From Nomia melanderi (Eukaryota > Arthropoda > Insecta > Hymenoptera > Halictidae): a stretch of DNA of 64,000 nt. The notes under the pieces are model-generated. The model did no database searches. It had not been told where the DNA came from and worked only from the letters and a program-made list of their open reading frames with translations. Made by a program: the position numbers and the translations under genes. Of the stretch, positions 22,579 through 35,054 are shown piece by piece. Numbering within the stretch: position 1 is the first letter of the stretch; each line of letters starts with the position of its first letter. Location of the stretch: contig NC_135003.1 of the NCBI RefSeq assembly GCF_051020985.1, forward strand, positions 12,889,501 through 12,953,500, read 5' to 3'.

Positions 22579-24500
22579 AGAGTTATGTAAAAATGGAGGT
22601 CTTCATTGACGCCCCTCGCGAAACGAGCGTGTGCAATTCTCGTTTCATTTGTGCGCGATTTTATCGATTCTATAGTGTAATGAAGTTGCGTGGAATAGAA
22701 TCACAGTGATATCGAATTAATGATAGCAAATTGATTTAATGCATCTGGAAAACGTTACTTACGTCTCGAATATATTAAGAACTCTACTGATCGTACATTT
22801 AATTACGAAGCATAATATTTAATGATTCGTTTACATTTAATCTGATTTATCTATTAGCTCGAGTAACAATTTACATACTAAGTATCGATACTTCTGTCTA
22901 AATAAAATATTTATTTGTTACACTACTCATTTTCTTCTCGTATTATCGAAGAATTCGAACAGGCACACGTTCGAAATTCTCGAATCAATGAATTTCCGGT
23001 ATCGAACTTCGTATATATCGAAAGAAGATGAGTTCCGGTAAATGACAGTTTTATCAAAAATCCGTCAAAATGTCTTGCGATTGTTTCCAATTTCCGCGTA
23101 CCCAGCCGGTTTAAATTACTCCGTTCGAATATTTCATTAAGACGAATTTCGTTACTTTCGCATGGGAGTCACGTACTTTTCGGTTATCCCAGGATTTCGG
23201 GCGCGTTTGATATATCGTGTGAACAAAGAAGCCCCGCGGCTGTACAGCTATCTAACTTAATTACCACGGCCACGATTAATGACGCGGGGTTCTGTTAATC
23301 AACCCACAGACGCGACCGCGAGGGTTAACATTGGATTACGCGTTCTGAATAGCGCGAAAGCACGTGATATCAGCTCCGCCAGTGGCACGACGATACTTTC
23401 ACTCGTTATAGAGCCCTGCCCACCGGCAAATTTCGTTGAATTATCGGTTTCAACGTAATCAAAGTTTTAGTTTCGTCCGAGTTAAGGATACCTCCGATAA
23501 ACTAGTTTAAAAGTTTCGCGAATTAAAGTGTCTCGAGTATATAATGAGCGAACATATTTATTGAGTTCCATCGACAGGTGCTCGTCGACAGATCCGACAT
23601 AAAAGTGATAATGCGAAATGACATCTCGTAAATTGACCGCGTTAATTAAGAAATTTCTTCGGTGGAAACTGATATGTCCATATTGACGTTTTATGTTCGC
23701 GGACGATCTCGATGCATACTTCGAGAATATATATGTGCTAATGTGTGTTCGTAAATTAATGTGTCTCGCTCAGAATATTGTAGCTGTAATGGTATTCGCT
23801 TTGAAATTTTTCTCGAATTCGTATTGTTTATCGCATTTTTTTGTTAGATCTTTATGCGCAATCTGTAATGCACGCAGAAGGAACTCGAAACGGAGGAAAC
23901 GAATACGGCGAAATGAAAATCTTCTCGTCGTACGTTCGTGCGTTTGGTGAATTTATTATTAATTAAGATTGTAAGGGGAAGTATTATATGAAGGATTACG
24001 GGAATGAAAATTTCCGAGGAAAGCGAGCACGACGTCGGGGACGAAGTTTAATTAGCGCGTATTTGTATTAACGGCTGTAGGAATATTAATGGAACAAGTT
24101 GGACTTCTTAATGCAGCTCGATATGTTTTTTCTGCGGCAAGTCAATGGACCATTTCGAGGGCAGCTATCGACGTCTGATCAAAACGATCAGCCTTGCAAT
24201 TACGTTGCCGAGATTTCTCAAGACTTGCGCGCACGCGTTGCCTAAGAAATCTGCAGCTAATTTAATAAACGGTCTATTTAAGGACTACTTAATACCATAT
24301 TGATACAGTATTAGAATCTTTTTGCAAAGTAAATGAAACATGCACTTTTATAATTGTTCTACTATCTATAATGCAAATGCGACCTTCCGAAGAATATTTT
24401 TCGAAATTTCAAATAAAGCTTGGTTCACTTTTCAATTATTTCTAAGAAATTATAAATAAAAGCTTGAAAAAAGCATGATATTAAAACAAATAATAATGAA
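22579..24500. other. Intergenic region, nothing recognised
   Basis: AT-rich sequence with a GC-richer part around 23160-23420. No frame with family features, no inverted or tandem repeat noticed. Confidence 0.5.
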
Positions 24501-24839
24501 TAATGATAGTGCTAAATGCTAAAACCTGCCGAAAATAATATTAAAAGTAACGAAATGCATTTGGCAACGAAGAGATCGATGAAAACTGCGAGCCGGAAAA
24601 AGGAAACATTGAAAAGGCACTATCAGCATCTAAATATACATGCTCTATATTTCCCTGGCCATTCGTCATTGACCTCTTTTCGTCTCGTGTGTCGTTGTGC
24701 CAGCTTTCTTATTGCTGTATGTACAAGTTTTTCGCTAATGCTCCGCGCCACGTTATGTATCTACATATTCAGTCGACATTTGCACTGCGCCGCGGTGAAA
24801 GTCTGTGTGAAACAAAAAACAAGCAGTAATCACACCATA

Positions 24840-25400
24840 CAAGGACGAAACTACAAGGCACACGATGGAAAACATCTGCTTGGAACTTCGGTTCAACGCT
24901 TTGAAAATAAGCAGCAGATATCACGTAACTTTGCAAATAGAACTTTTTGCTAGAAAGTTTCTTGCTAAAGATTTACGAAAGTTGTCGCATATGCGTGCAA
25001 AATGCGAAGAGATTGATGACCATGTGAAAATACAGGCTGCAGGTCTAGACTATGGCTCTTCGGAAAGAAAACTGGGATTCATTCAACCTGGGAAACCTCT
25101 AAGGCGCCGGTGAGCCGGTAGCTTAGCACTGTTGGGATTCTAGGGTGAAGGTCTCATCAGGACAAAGCCTTCAGCTAGGCAGTCGATGGGACAAAGAGAC
25201 TGCTGATGGTCAAGATCAAGTCTAGACCACGATACCCAAGTGTCACGGAGAGGAACGTGAGGATTTTTCTGTGGAACTGCCGGGGACACGAAGATTTAAT
25301 TGGAAAAATTGTATTGACCGTAGAACACTTACAAGAACCAATGGAAATTATTTTATTACGGACGCTTTCGAAAGAAATGATCCCTCGTCGCCGATAGTGA
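24840..25400 (+). pseudogene. Possible remnant of a non-LTR retrotransposon
   Basis: The plus-strand frame at 25206-25397 contains NVRIFLWNCRG and, 24 residues on, EPMEIILLRTL. This resembles the start of the apurinic endonuclease domain of non-LTR elements, which has a WNCRG-like motif followed by a PDIILLQET-like motif. The frame breaks soon after. The frame just upstream (24865-25113) ends in two nearby stops and could be part of the preceding ORF, but I see no zinc knuckle. No reverse transcriptase is present. The assignment rests on two short motifs and is weak. Confidence 0.3.
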
Positions 25401-26575
25401 ACAATCATAACGATGACGGAAAGTCCGGTCAATAAGGTGTATTATAATCAATGATAAATTGTTTCTTTAATATGATATACCTACTAGCAGTAATAAATAA
25501 AGGTAAAATAAAGGTTGAATCGGATGCGTCAGCTACATGAAAATTTCGAGTACATATCGGATACAACATCGACCCCAGATAATACACGCATACACAGTCC
25601 AGTTTTTAACACTTTGTTTATTTACGTCCATTTATATATTTACAAACTCGAGAAAACGGATCTGATGTCTTCGACTGCGGAATAGAATACTTTCGAACTC
25701 GTTTTAGGAAATTCGTTGCAACGATCGTCGCGAATGGGATAAAACAATTTTCCTGTGTGGCTTCTACAGAAATCGGTTCTATTGCTGCTCCACGAAATTT
25801 CAGTTGGCATCTCGGTGCGAACTTATCGCTGCGAACTGAAAAATCAGAGGGGGAACTGACGTTACGCGGTCGCAAGGGTAATGATTCGGGTTACTTGGAG
25901 AACGAAAAATATTTCCGTTGCGCGAAGGATTAACTGCGATCGCTTCACGCGTGAATTTGATATCAGTGCGGACACGATGGTCGATGTTAACGTTGACTTT
26001 TTGCCGGGAAACAAAAATTTCGTGTCGATCAACGATTCGTGATGAGTACAGCGAAAATATATCTTATCATCTTACATTCATTGTTGACTCGTTACAGAGA
26101 TTCACTTGAGATAGGGTTACCACCTTTTTGAAAGAGTAATCCAGAACACTTAATAAGACAGTAACAACTAATATCAATGTTTCAAAAATTAAGATTTCAT
26201 ATATATTTAATTTTTCCTTTTGCTTCAACAAATCATGAATGAGTAATTTATCTAGTTATTAAATTAATGATTTATTTCTGTTTATTAACCAAACAATTTT
26301 CTCCTTGTTATAACGAGTTCAAGATCGATATAACAGTTTCAAGATCTGGTAACCCTAACTTTACACTAGAAAAATTCACTGATATTAACGTTAAACACTG
26401 AACAACAGTAATCGTACAATCCAATAGACTATTCTAATTACGAAACAAGTATAATCGACGAAAGAATTGTCTACAATAAGAAAAACACGATTACATCCGC
26501 AACGTCCATCAAAAACACGTTAACAACATCCGTTGCTCGAACCTTCGCGCGACCATATTGCAGAAAGCATAAGTC
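25401..26575. other. Intergenic region, nothing recognised
   Basis: AT-rich non-coding sequence without a gene or clear repeat. The short frames seen lack any domain. Confidence 0.5.
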
Positions 26576-27320
26576 TCAACGCTAGAACTACCGCGTCCGA
26601 CAAAATGGCGGGTTTCGATTTCCTCGTTTCGCAATTATTGATATCCTAAAAGCGGTAAATATCTGAAATGATTTTAAAAATGAATAGTTTCATTTGCATG
26701 CTACAATGAATACACGAAGAAACAGAAAATGATCTATTGTTACAACTTTTATAAGTATTACGCGTTAACCTCTTCAGACCTGATTTTTCTACAAAATGAT
26801 GTTCACATATCTGACAATGGACACTGTTCAATACATCATTAGCAACGATATTATTTCGAATAAAATAGTGGTAGTATATTACTTTTCTAATACAAATAAA
26901 CTCAAAGCAAAGGTGTATTTATTGCACAATTCACGCTATTGTTCCTAGAAAGATTGATGATCGTTGAGATCTAGGAAATTAGTTCACGTCAATCAAAATC
27001 GACCTAAACATTCACCAAGTAATGTTTATAAAATTCAATATGAGTCAAAATGTCTCTCCATAAATCACAAATGAAATTATTACAACATTAACAAATAATT
27101 TGATTTGGTAATGCACAAATTAAAATACGAGCCAATGGAGATCTCAATGAAGACACTCTTGTCATCTCCGCAGAAGAATAAAACGAAGTCGATTCGAACT
27201 TCTATCGATTCTATCGTTAATATTTTATCAGATATCGAAGTAGCGAAACAGTTAACGGTTATAACGTGCGCTGGGTCTGAAGGGGTTAATCACAGAAACA
27301 CCCGGTAGTTCCAGCGTGAA
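26576..27320. mobile_element. Family A element, long form (about 745 bp)
   Basis: The left end has CAACGCTAGAACTACCGCG and the right end has CCGGTAGTTCCAGCGTGAA, an inverted pair like the ends at 31516-31899. The terminal TTAA has decayed at both sides. Just inside the left end is GACAAAATGGCGGG, shared with the 31516 copy. The interior has no transposase; a 67-codon frame at 27105-27308 is not recognised. Confidence 0.65.
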
Positions 27321-27707
27321 CGGATCGCGGCGCGGCACTAGTACAAAAGAAGATACAAAGTGGTCTCGGGTTAAGGTATTACGCGATTACGAAGCGAGTT
27401 TCGAGTTCCATTCTAAAACAATTGGCACGAAATCGGCGAACTAACAGCGATGGACCGTCTGTCCCTTCACGTTCGCGTTTACGTCGCGGCGGTTCGTTAC
27501 TTGCACGTGGCCTAGGCTAACTCCGCGACCTCACGCTTCCGGCACAATTATTTTAACATTAGCGTGATAATTATAATTACGGGTTAATCGGTTACCTCTC
27601 TCGGGCAATGTTACTTTCTTCACTGTTTCACAGTTGTTATGTTTCATTTGTTCCTTTCTTTAGGTCGACGTTATTTATATTTATATACGTATATTTATAT
27701 ATACATA

Positions 27708-28202
27708 CAGTAGACTCCCGTGAAACGCGAATTCCTGTCGCCGAAGATTTTGCGACCACCATTTTCCTAACGCCACTCCTTGAACAACGCGATACGTAAA
27801 AATAAGATTGTAAGCACTACATCGTTCCTTCGCTATTATTTACCGATTTCTCCTGTCCCCTAATTATTTATTTCTCGTGAAACAAAATTAGTTGGCGTGG
27901 TAATAACCAGTTAATAACTGCGTTTGACGAGTATCTATTTTTCTAGATAAATATGTAACTCTTGTTTCGCTTGCTAACTGCATTCGTCCTGCGTTTGACG
28001 AGTGCACACCATTTTCCATTTTATCGCGAGCAAAACGAGAGTTTTTTCAAACTAAATTCCACAGTTAACAGACTAATCGTTTGGAACACGTTAATTTTTA
28101 TTGTTCCTATTACACGAGAACAATCTCATGCAGCATGACTTCCTTATAACGTGAAATTATACAACACGTGACGCATTAACCGAGCGATACAAGAGTTTAC
28201 TG
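27708..28202. mobile_element. pogo/Tigger-like non-autonomous element (495 bp)
   Basis: The element starts CAGTAGACTC directly after a TA and ends GAGTTTACTG directly before a TA. The termini are inverted copies with one mismatch in ten, and TA is the target duplicated by Tc1/mariner/pogo elements. The interior has no long frame. Family assignment is from the CAGT terminus and TA flanks only. Confidence 0.55.
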
Positions 28203-28697
28203 TATATATCTATATTTATATATTTATATATATATATGTGTTTGTGTGTGTCTGTGTTTCATCATCTTTGTGTGTATAATATATAAATACAGCACGCATT
28301 CACTATGTACAGGCTCCGTCAGTGCTTTCTGTTTCACTTTCATTCTCACTCTTACTTTGTTCATATACATTGTCCCCTGTTTCCTCCCTTCAGTTTCCTC
28401 TTCATCGCGCTCAACGCAACGCTCGCGGAGAAAGTCCAGACCGCGCGTCTCGTTCCGCGGTTTATTTGTCCGCGCGTATAAATGCTCGCGGGAGAAACAA
28501 GCTTCTGCCAAATCCGTCGGGCGGAAGCTCCGTCGGCTACGAAACGGGGAAACTTTTCCCCGCTCGCATTATTCCCGATACCGTCGATTGTCTTCGATGC
28601 GCTCGCGAGTTACACGGCGATCACGCGTCGTTACGGGAGAAACGAACGGGATATTTCTGCTTTGTTCGGATGATCGGGAAACTTAGTTTTCGGCATC
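28203..28697. other. TA/TG simple repeat followed by a GC-rich block
   Basis: 28203-28260 is a TATA and TGTG microsatellite. 28400-28690 is GC-rich and therefore open in several frames on both strands. None of these frames has a conserved feature, and they overlap one another. I see no gene. Confidence 0.5.
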
Positions 28698-29090
28698 GGA
28701 TCTTGAGATAATTGTTGTTCGGAGAAATTTTGCTTTTTTCAAACTATCGAGAATGCATCGCTATGGGATTCTTTTCTAAGAGCTTGGGATAATTGTTGGT
28801 GTTCAGAGAAATTTGGTGTTCTTTAATTATTGAGAATTTTTTGGGTTTGAGGAAGATTGAGAATATTGTCATGGAATTCTTTTTTGAGATCTTGGGATAA
28901 TTGTTGTTCAGAGAAATTTGCTTGTTTTAAATTATTGAGAATTTTTTTAGTTTGAGGAAGATTGAGAATGTATCGCCATGGGGTTCTTTTTTGAGATCTT
29001 GGGATAATTGTTGTTGTTCAGAGAAATTTGCTTGTTTTAAATTATTGAGAATTTTTTTAGTTTGAGGAAGATTGAGAATTTTAGGATAAT
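28698..29090. repeat. Imperfect tandem repeat, unit about 106 bp
   Basis: The block TCTTGGGATAATTGTTG followed by GTTCAGAGAAATTTG recurs at about 28781, 28886 and 28993, with a diverged copy at 28698. Each is followed by AAATTATTGAGAATTTTTT and TTTGAGGAAGATTGAGAAT. The later copies are the most alike, which suggests recent expansion at the right side. Confidence 0.85.
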
Positions 29091-31515
29091 TATTGCTACG
29101 AGTTTGAACGTGTCTGCTAAACGATGTCACTTAGCACCATGGCGAATTTCACCTGTCCTTATTGTGCTAAATGTTACTGATGTTTCCAGTGATTATTTGA
29201 CCTTTTCGTAAAAGTTAGTTCTTTATTTTAAATCAATTATTTGACCAAACATCAATTCTATTATTTACACATTTTAATTAAACATTGCCTATTATGTTCG
29301 TCTTCGTACAAATCGATGGAAGTGAAACATTATATTCAACTTTATAAGGTATTCGCTAAATTCAATCAATCATTTAAGGCAACTGAAACTGTGCTAACAA
29401 CGTACAGTACGGGTCATCGTTGCAAAATAAATTGATTTGGACAAATATGGCTCTGAACATCTCCTTTTCTAGGAGCATTGCCATTTTTGTTAGAGGAGTT
29501 TGCCAAGACTTGTTTCCTTATTTTTCAGAATGTTGTCCTTTCTCAAATCTGGTCTTCGAATCCTATATAGGCATCTTTTGCAATTATATATTTTCGTTTA
29601 TTCAGGTTTAAATCGTGATTCGTTGTTTCGAAATTGAACAGAAACGATAACCATCATATCTATCGTTAACATCTGAATGTTTAAGGAAATAAATCTTCTA
29701 AAATAAAAACTATTTTAATGTAAGGTATTAATTTTTACATTTTTATATAAACAATTCAAATAAAAGTACGTATAAGTATTTTATTTCAATTTGTTAGGCC
29801 ACGAGTCGTGTAGAAATATACACGAATATGAATAATTATGTTTTTACTAATATATGTACTCATATGTATTTAATTTTATATAATTATATATAATTATATA
29901 TAAAAGTATAATTATGAAGTTCGATACATAAATGTACTTTACGCGTGCAAAAATATGTTACGTACGAATGCAACGAACAGAATGTGAAAGTTAAAAGAAT
30001 ACAATGTACCGCATATATTAATGGCAATTTTTAGATACTACGATTACACTAAAATCATTTAATTATTCACATAGCTTAATTACTCGACGCAAATTAATTT
30101 TCAAAGAGTAGTGCTCTTTTATTTCGAATTTCATAAATATATATTTATAAGGGAACCATTATTTTTAACCATGTTTATACCTAAAAAATCACAAGAAATA
30201 ACAGTCCTACTTCATTGTAAAATAAAGTACGTCATATCGACTGTCCAATATTTATAATCGATAAATGAAAGAATTGTGAATTGAACATAATTAAAAAACA
30301 GTATACACGAATCTAATTAATGCTATAATTCCCTCAACTTTGCAATAGATAATCCTTTCTTCTCGTAGAGAGAACGACGATGAAGCTGTAACATTTGAAT
30401 ACGAAATAATGAACGAACAATTAAACGCGACAAGTGGAAATCGAGGAGCAAAAATCTCTTTGTTTCATCGCGCGGCTATTTAACGTCGTGACTCGACTAG
30501 TTATTAGGATCCGTTATTAAAACACAAAGGGTTAAACAGTAACAACTCGAATCAATTGACCGTTTGTTCGTTAAAACGAGGATGTGGCCACTTCTCAGCT
30601 CTCGGCTGGAATATTTTCTCGAACGGCCGCCGCGCCGCGAGTATTCCTTCCTATTAATTAAATCTCCATTTCGAGTGAACTTGTCTCTCATCGTCGTTCA
30701 CCACGGACTAAATATGTCCGCGCGTTTAAACATAAATCACCTTATACCGACCACAGTTTCGTGTGTTTCTTCCTCTCGAATCAGCTCTCGTTTTTACTTC
30801 CATTCAGTAAAATTCAAACGCGTTCGAAGTTCGTTGAAAAAAGTTTTCTTTATGTTGTTCGCGAATATATATCGAAAACATTTAATTTGTTCGATGATCG
30901 ATAAAGCTGCCAGCACTCGCTGGATTAAAGTCAAACGCGGTATGATTGAATGTTCGAGGTTTTTTATAAATGGAAAGCGAGTTTATGTACGAAAGTAGTT
31001 AAAAAGAATGAAATAGAAGCTCGGGCGATAAAGTTTAAAAATAACCTTCAGATAAACAAAGTATATTCTACATTTTACGTTCACTTTTATAGGTTTTCGC
31101 CTTCCAAACGAACGAGCTGATATTACTTTCCGTTGGGTATTATTCTATATAGAATGTTCGTCAACAGGTGGTAGAAAATACGACTGATTTTTCGCGACAG
31201 CAGAACGACAAGAACCAAGAGCAACAAATTACGGATTCGGCTTTGTTTACAAATTGAAAAAGACACATTTGATATGCAATAAATTAAACAATCGCGCTCG
31301 GTGAATGATTCATGTACAATTTTCGTTGTACCTCTGCGAATGTTTTCAAATAGAATTGCGCCTGTTATTTAAACGATAATTCAAATGATCAAACTCTGAC
31401 GGTCGAATAACTGAAAGATTGTTCATACGAGCAAACATGGAAGAGAGAATTTCTGTGATCCAATACGTCGAACGAATTATTGACAATATAAATCAATATA
31501 AATCAATCGCGCGAT
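29091..31515. other. Intergenic region, nothing recognised
   Basis: Very AT-rich sequence, with a run of TATAATTATATA repeats near 29870-29900 and a slightly GC-richer part around 30480-30800. No gene, RNA or inverted repeat was recognised. Confidence 0.5.
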
Positions 31516-31899
31516 TCAACACTGGAACTACCGCTCCCGACAAAATGGCGGGTCTCGGTTCTCTTACTTCGCCATTATTAATACTTCGAAAGCGTGAAAT
31601 ACTCGAAATGATTTGAAAAACACAAATCCACCGGAAAGTTCTGTCTGACGTCATCTCAAGTTTCTAAATATAAGTCCTCTAGAAACGGATTCCACGAATT
31701 ACTAACGAAGGAATTTATATCATTCGATAAATATTAATAAATATACCGAAAATACATTATTATTATTACTTTCTTATTAGTATTATTAGCATTATTTTCT
31801 TTTAACTCGAGAAATAGCAACAAATATACGAAGAAATCGAAAGTCATACAATTTCCATAAGTATTAATCATATTAAACACTCGGTAGTTCCAGCATTAA
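31516..31899. mobile_element. Family A element (about 384 bp)
   Basis: The left end is CAACACTGGAACTACCGCTC and the right end is CGGTAGTTCCAGCATTAA, closing in TTAA at 31896-31899. The left interior matches the 26576 copy across GACAAAATGGCGGG and a further 70 bp. Non-coding. Confidence 0.7.
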
Positions 31900-32762
31900 A
31901 CAATCGAAACCATCGAACTTCACGGATTTCTCAGAGATCAAAGGCGAACAGAATTCCTCCGTCAATATAATCCAACCGATCGCGTTGTGATTCTCACGGT
32001 CCTCCATCCCCGTTTCGCTGGAATCATGGAAGCCGGCGGCGATCAAGCATTTTCGAGGAGCAAAGCAAACGCGTTTCAGCTGCACGTGCGACACTTATCC
32101 GTCGCGGCATAGAGATTATTAACGTAACACGAGAAACATTGAATTAGCCCTTTAAATTCGCGCGATTTACGCGGTCCCAGCGGCAGCGCAACTCGACGGG
32201 GACCGCAACACCGTTGCCACCCTAATTGGCGCACGACAAATTGAGTATTAAGTACGGATTCCGTGGACTTTTTTTTTTTGCCCCGCCGACGTTTCTGCTC
32301 CTCATACATTGTGCGGCGCAGCTGTCGGCCGTGGAAGCTTACCACGGCCAGTAATGTGTATCGCTTTAATTAAATTCGCCATCGTAGGGCTATTCAACGT
32401 TCAACGAGCCAATTGAAGCGGGCACAATAAGTCCATTCAGTGTCGCATCGTTTCTTTAATTCCTCTGGACCGAGCCGTTATCCAGAAAGTTCATTTCACC
32501 GGTGATGCCGATTTTTCTGTACACGCGAGACCGGTAGATCGAACGATAAACCGGGTAACGATCACGATCGCTTAACCCGTTCACCTACAATATTCAGAGT
32601 CTTGATGAAAATTTGAACTTAACGAATCCAAGTGTTCGTCCATTTAAAATCGAAATTAAACATTAATCTATTGTTACCATTTCGAGCAAACGAAGATAGA
32701 ACAAGCATCAGAATTTCTTTTCTCAATAAATCATTAACGATAAAGTAGTTGTATCGATCGTA
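31900..32762. other. Intergenic region with a GC-rich block
   Basis: GC-rich at about 31960-32340, AT-rich after that. Open frames on the minus strand in the GC-rich part have no family features. Nothing recognised. Confidence 0.5.
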
Positions 32763-32966
32763 GAACACTAGAACTACCGAGCACTTAAACTTGACGATTT
32801 CTTTATAAAAACTGCAAACGTGGATTTGTTAAGATTCGAACGGCTGTAAATTTCAGATACTTAATCAGCATCTTCAGTTTCTCAAAGAGGCGTGCCGTTT
32901 CAGTAATCAGGAAAGAAAAAACCATGGAATGGGTCATTTTGACTTATCCGGTAGTTCTAGTGTTAA
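32763..32966. mobile_element. Family A element (about 204 bp)
   Basis: The left end AACACTAGAACTACCGAG and the right end CCGGTAGTTCTAGTGTTAA are an inverted pair. The imperfect palindrome GGGTCATTTTGACTT lies next to the right end only. It closes in TTAA at 32963-32966. Non-coding. Confidence 0.75.
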
Positions 32967-34917
32967 GAAATGAATCATGGTACAAGTATTCCCTTTCATG
33001 TCTTCTTTATACCCTCCGTTTCTTTTAATTTCGACACACGAGCGCGTTGTTTGAACGTATCGGCTGCAGCCATCGTGGATTTCGCTGAACGCGCGTGGCA
33101 AATGGAGAAAAGGGGTACACCGCGGCATAGAGTATAAATAAAATAATCGCCGTTAACGACGCTTCAAACGAGGAGACCGAGTTAAAATCGGCGGAGTTCA
33201 ACTTAAAGGCCGCTTCCTTTTCCTTTTTTGTTCTTCTCATTTCGTGTTTTTCGTTTCCCTTTCTGCTCGCTCGCGGCGCGCCGCGGCACGACGGGAACTC
33301 TGTAAATTATACGGGAGGCGTGTGCCATTAAAAGGGACATAAATTAATATCTCCGCGATCAAAGGGGTCACGGAACCCCGCTCGGTGTCGAGGACAACAC
33401 GCGGCGCTCGCTTTAAGGACGACCTACTGTCCTCCAACGACGTCCGCTGACTTCTCCATCGAACCGAACGGACAAGTGCCGCGAGGGGATACTGCCAAAC
33501 GCAATGAACGCTGACATCTTGGTTTCGTTGTTGGCCGATTCGCGTGAATAGGGATCGCGAATGAAACCGAACACGACGAGGTAAGACGGAAATGAGTCAA
33601 GTTACAATAAACGTATCTATAACTGCGAGTTGCACTCCGTCTCGAGAAAAATTGTTCCCGATTTTTCCTCCACTCGAAACTTTTCTCCTACATTCTTCAT
33701 ATAATAAGGTATCGTTTAAGCGAAAAAAAGTTCAAAATTTTAAAATTCTAGAGCGACGTTACCCTTTAAGTCGGGTCTTTGATGCTTTCTGGTTTTCGTC
33801 AGTTTTGATGGAATAGATAATACTCTTCTCAGTTGTTAAAGGATTCACTCGTTTTCTTGGTTTTCTTCTTTGTTCGCAGCTTCCGAATATGTTTATAACG
33901 ATCGTGTATTGAAATATTGATTTTCTCAATCTTTGTTTTCTGGACTTAACCCCTTGCCTTGTAATAACGTGTGAGACTCGTGGTGAAGGTTTTAAACAGA
34001 ACTTAACAAATATAAATATTATTCAATTATTGCGAATACAAATAAAATATTATCCTTTTGTTATCAATTATTATAGTCTAAAGCAAATATAGGCATAGAA
34101 TATACCTACAATTTCTCTCTTTTCAATGAATTATTAGTGGCAAAGCAGCTGTGTCAATCATAGTTGAAAAATAAATCGTAGCGATTCAAATAAGACATTG
34201 CCCACGTTCATTATCCCTATTTTCTATTTTTCTTAGTCGAACTTCAAATACAAAAGAAACACAATACGAAGTGAGATAGAAATAAGACCTAAATAATGAA
34301 AGAAACAATTTTCTCATCTCATTTTCGATACCATAAACCAAGCGCTCTGGCGAGAGACTCTTTTTGACCATTTGGTACTTATAATATTCATGAATTGCAT
34401 ATAGTATTCACTCATTATTCCATCTCACTCCGTCGTATTCTGTCGCATACGCGATCTTCGTTCACGCGAATCAGCCAACGACAACAATGGCCGAAACCGA
34501 GGCGTCAACGTCCATCGCGAGTGGACGTGTCCGCTTGGCACATTTGCCTTCGCCTCGAAGGACAAATGATCAAACGTCGTTGGACAACCCACGCGCGGAC
34601 TCCCGTCTCAATGTCACGCAAATTCCACCGACAAAACGTCTCGGAATCACAACACTCGGGATTCTGACAATTGCGGCTAAGTTGCGGTAAATTGGCCCCT
34701 GGCGACGCACCGACGAACACCGGCTGCATAATTCATCGGACCTTAAAACGCGCGACCGTCGATCCAGGCTCACTTGCCAAATCGATGGACTCCGTAAAAC
34801 AAAAACTGGAAAAAGCGACGCAACAGCTATACAACGATCTCTAAAATTTCCCTCTATTAAAGAATCGTATTATTCACGGGACGATTTCTGGCTATGGAAA
34901 CTTTGAAATAATCAGGA
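32967..34917. other. Intergenic region with GC-rich block and a partial family G end
   Basis: 33040-33560 is GC-rich with short open frames but no recognisable protein. At 33946 a TTAA followed by CCCCTTGCC and a CGTGTGAGACTCGTG palindrome-like block marks one end of a family G element, whose other end I could not find. The frame at 34487-34690 starts with a good ATG but has no family features. Confidence 0.45.
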
Positions 34918-35054
34918 TTAACGATTCGCGGACGAAGATTCTTCGAAATGTACGAAACCTTCGGCAGATGAAGTTAAATTATATATCGACTGCTTAAATA
35001 ATAGAGAGTTCGTTCGCGACTTACTTTTCTAAATATGGAAATTTTATGGGTTAA
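34918..35054. mobile_element. Truncated family D element
   Basis: TTAA followed by CGATTCGCGGACGAAGATTC matches the left end of the 20732 and 39767 copies; the matching interior continues to about 35048. The right end is lost, and at TTAA 35051-35054 another family D-like end (CCCTTCGGGGACGCC) begins in direct orientation. Confidence 0.55.

Noticed and set aside
24516..24953. 145-codon plus-strand frame as a gene
   Set aside because: No family features; it overlaps another frame and sits next to the possible retrotransposon remnant.
25110..25200. Possible tRNA or structured RNA in the GC-rich stretch after 25105
   Set aside because: No T-loop or anticodon-stem pattern could be built from the sequence.
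28246..28711. Two overlapping plus-strand frames of 146 and 129 codons
   Set aside because: They lie in a GC-rich block after a TG microsatellite, overlap in different frames, lack any domain, and the first does not start at an ATG.
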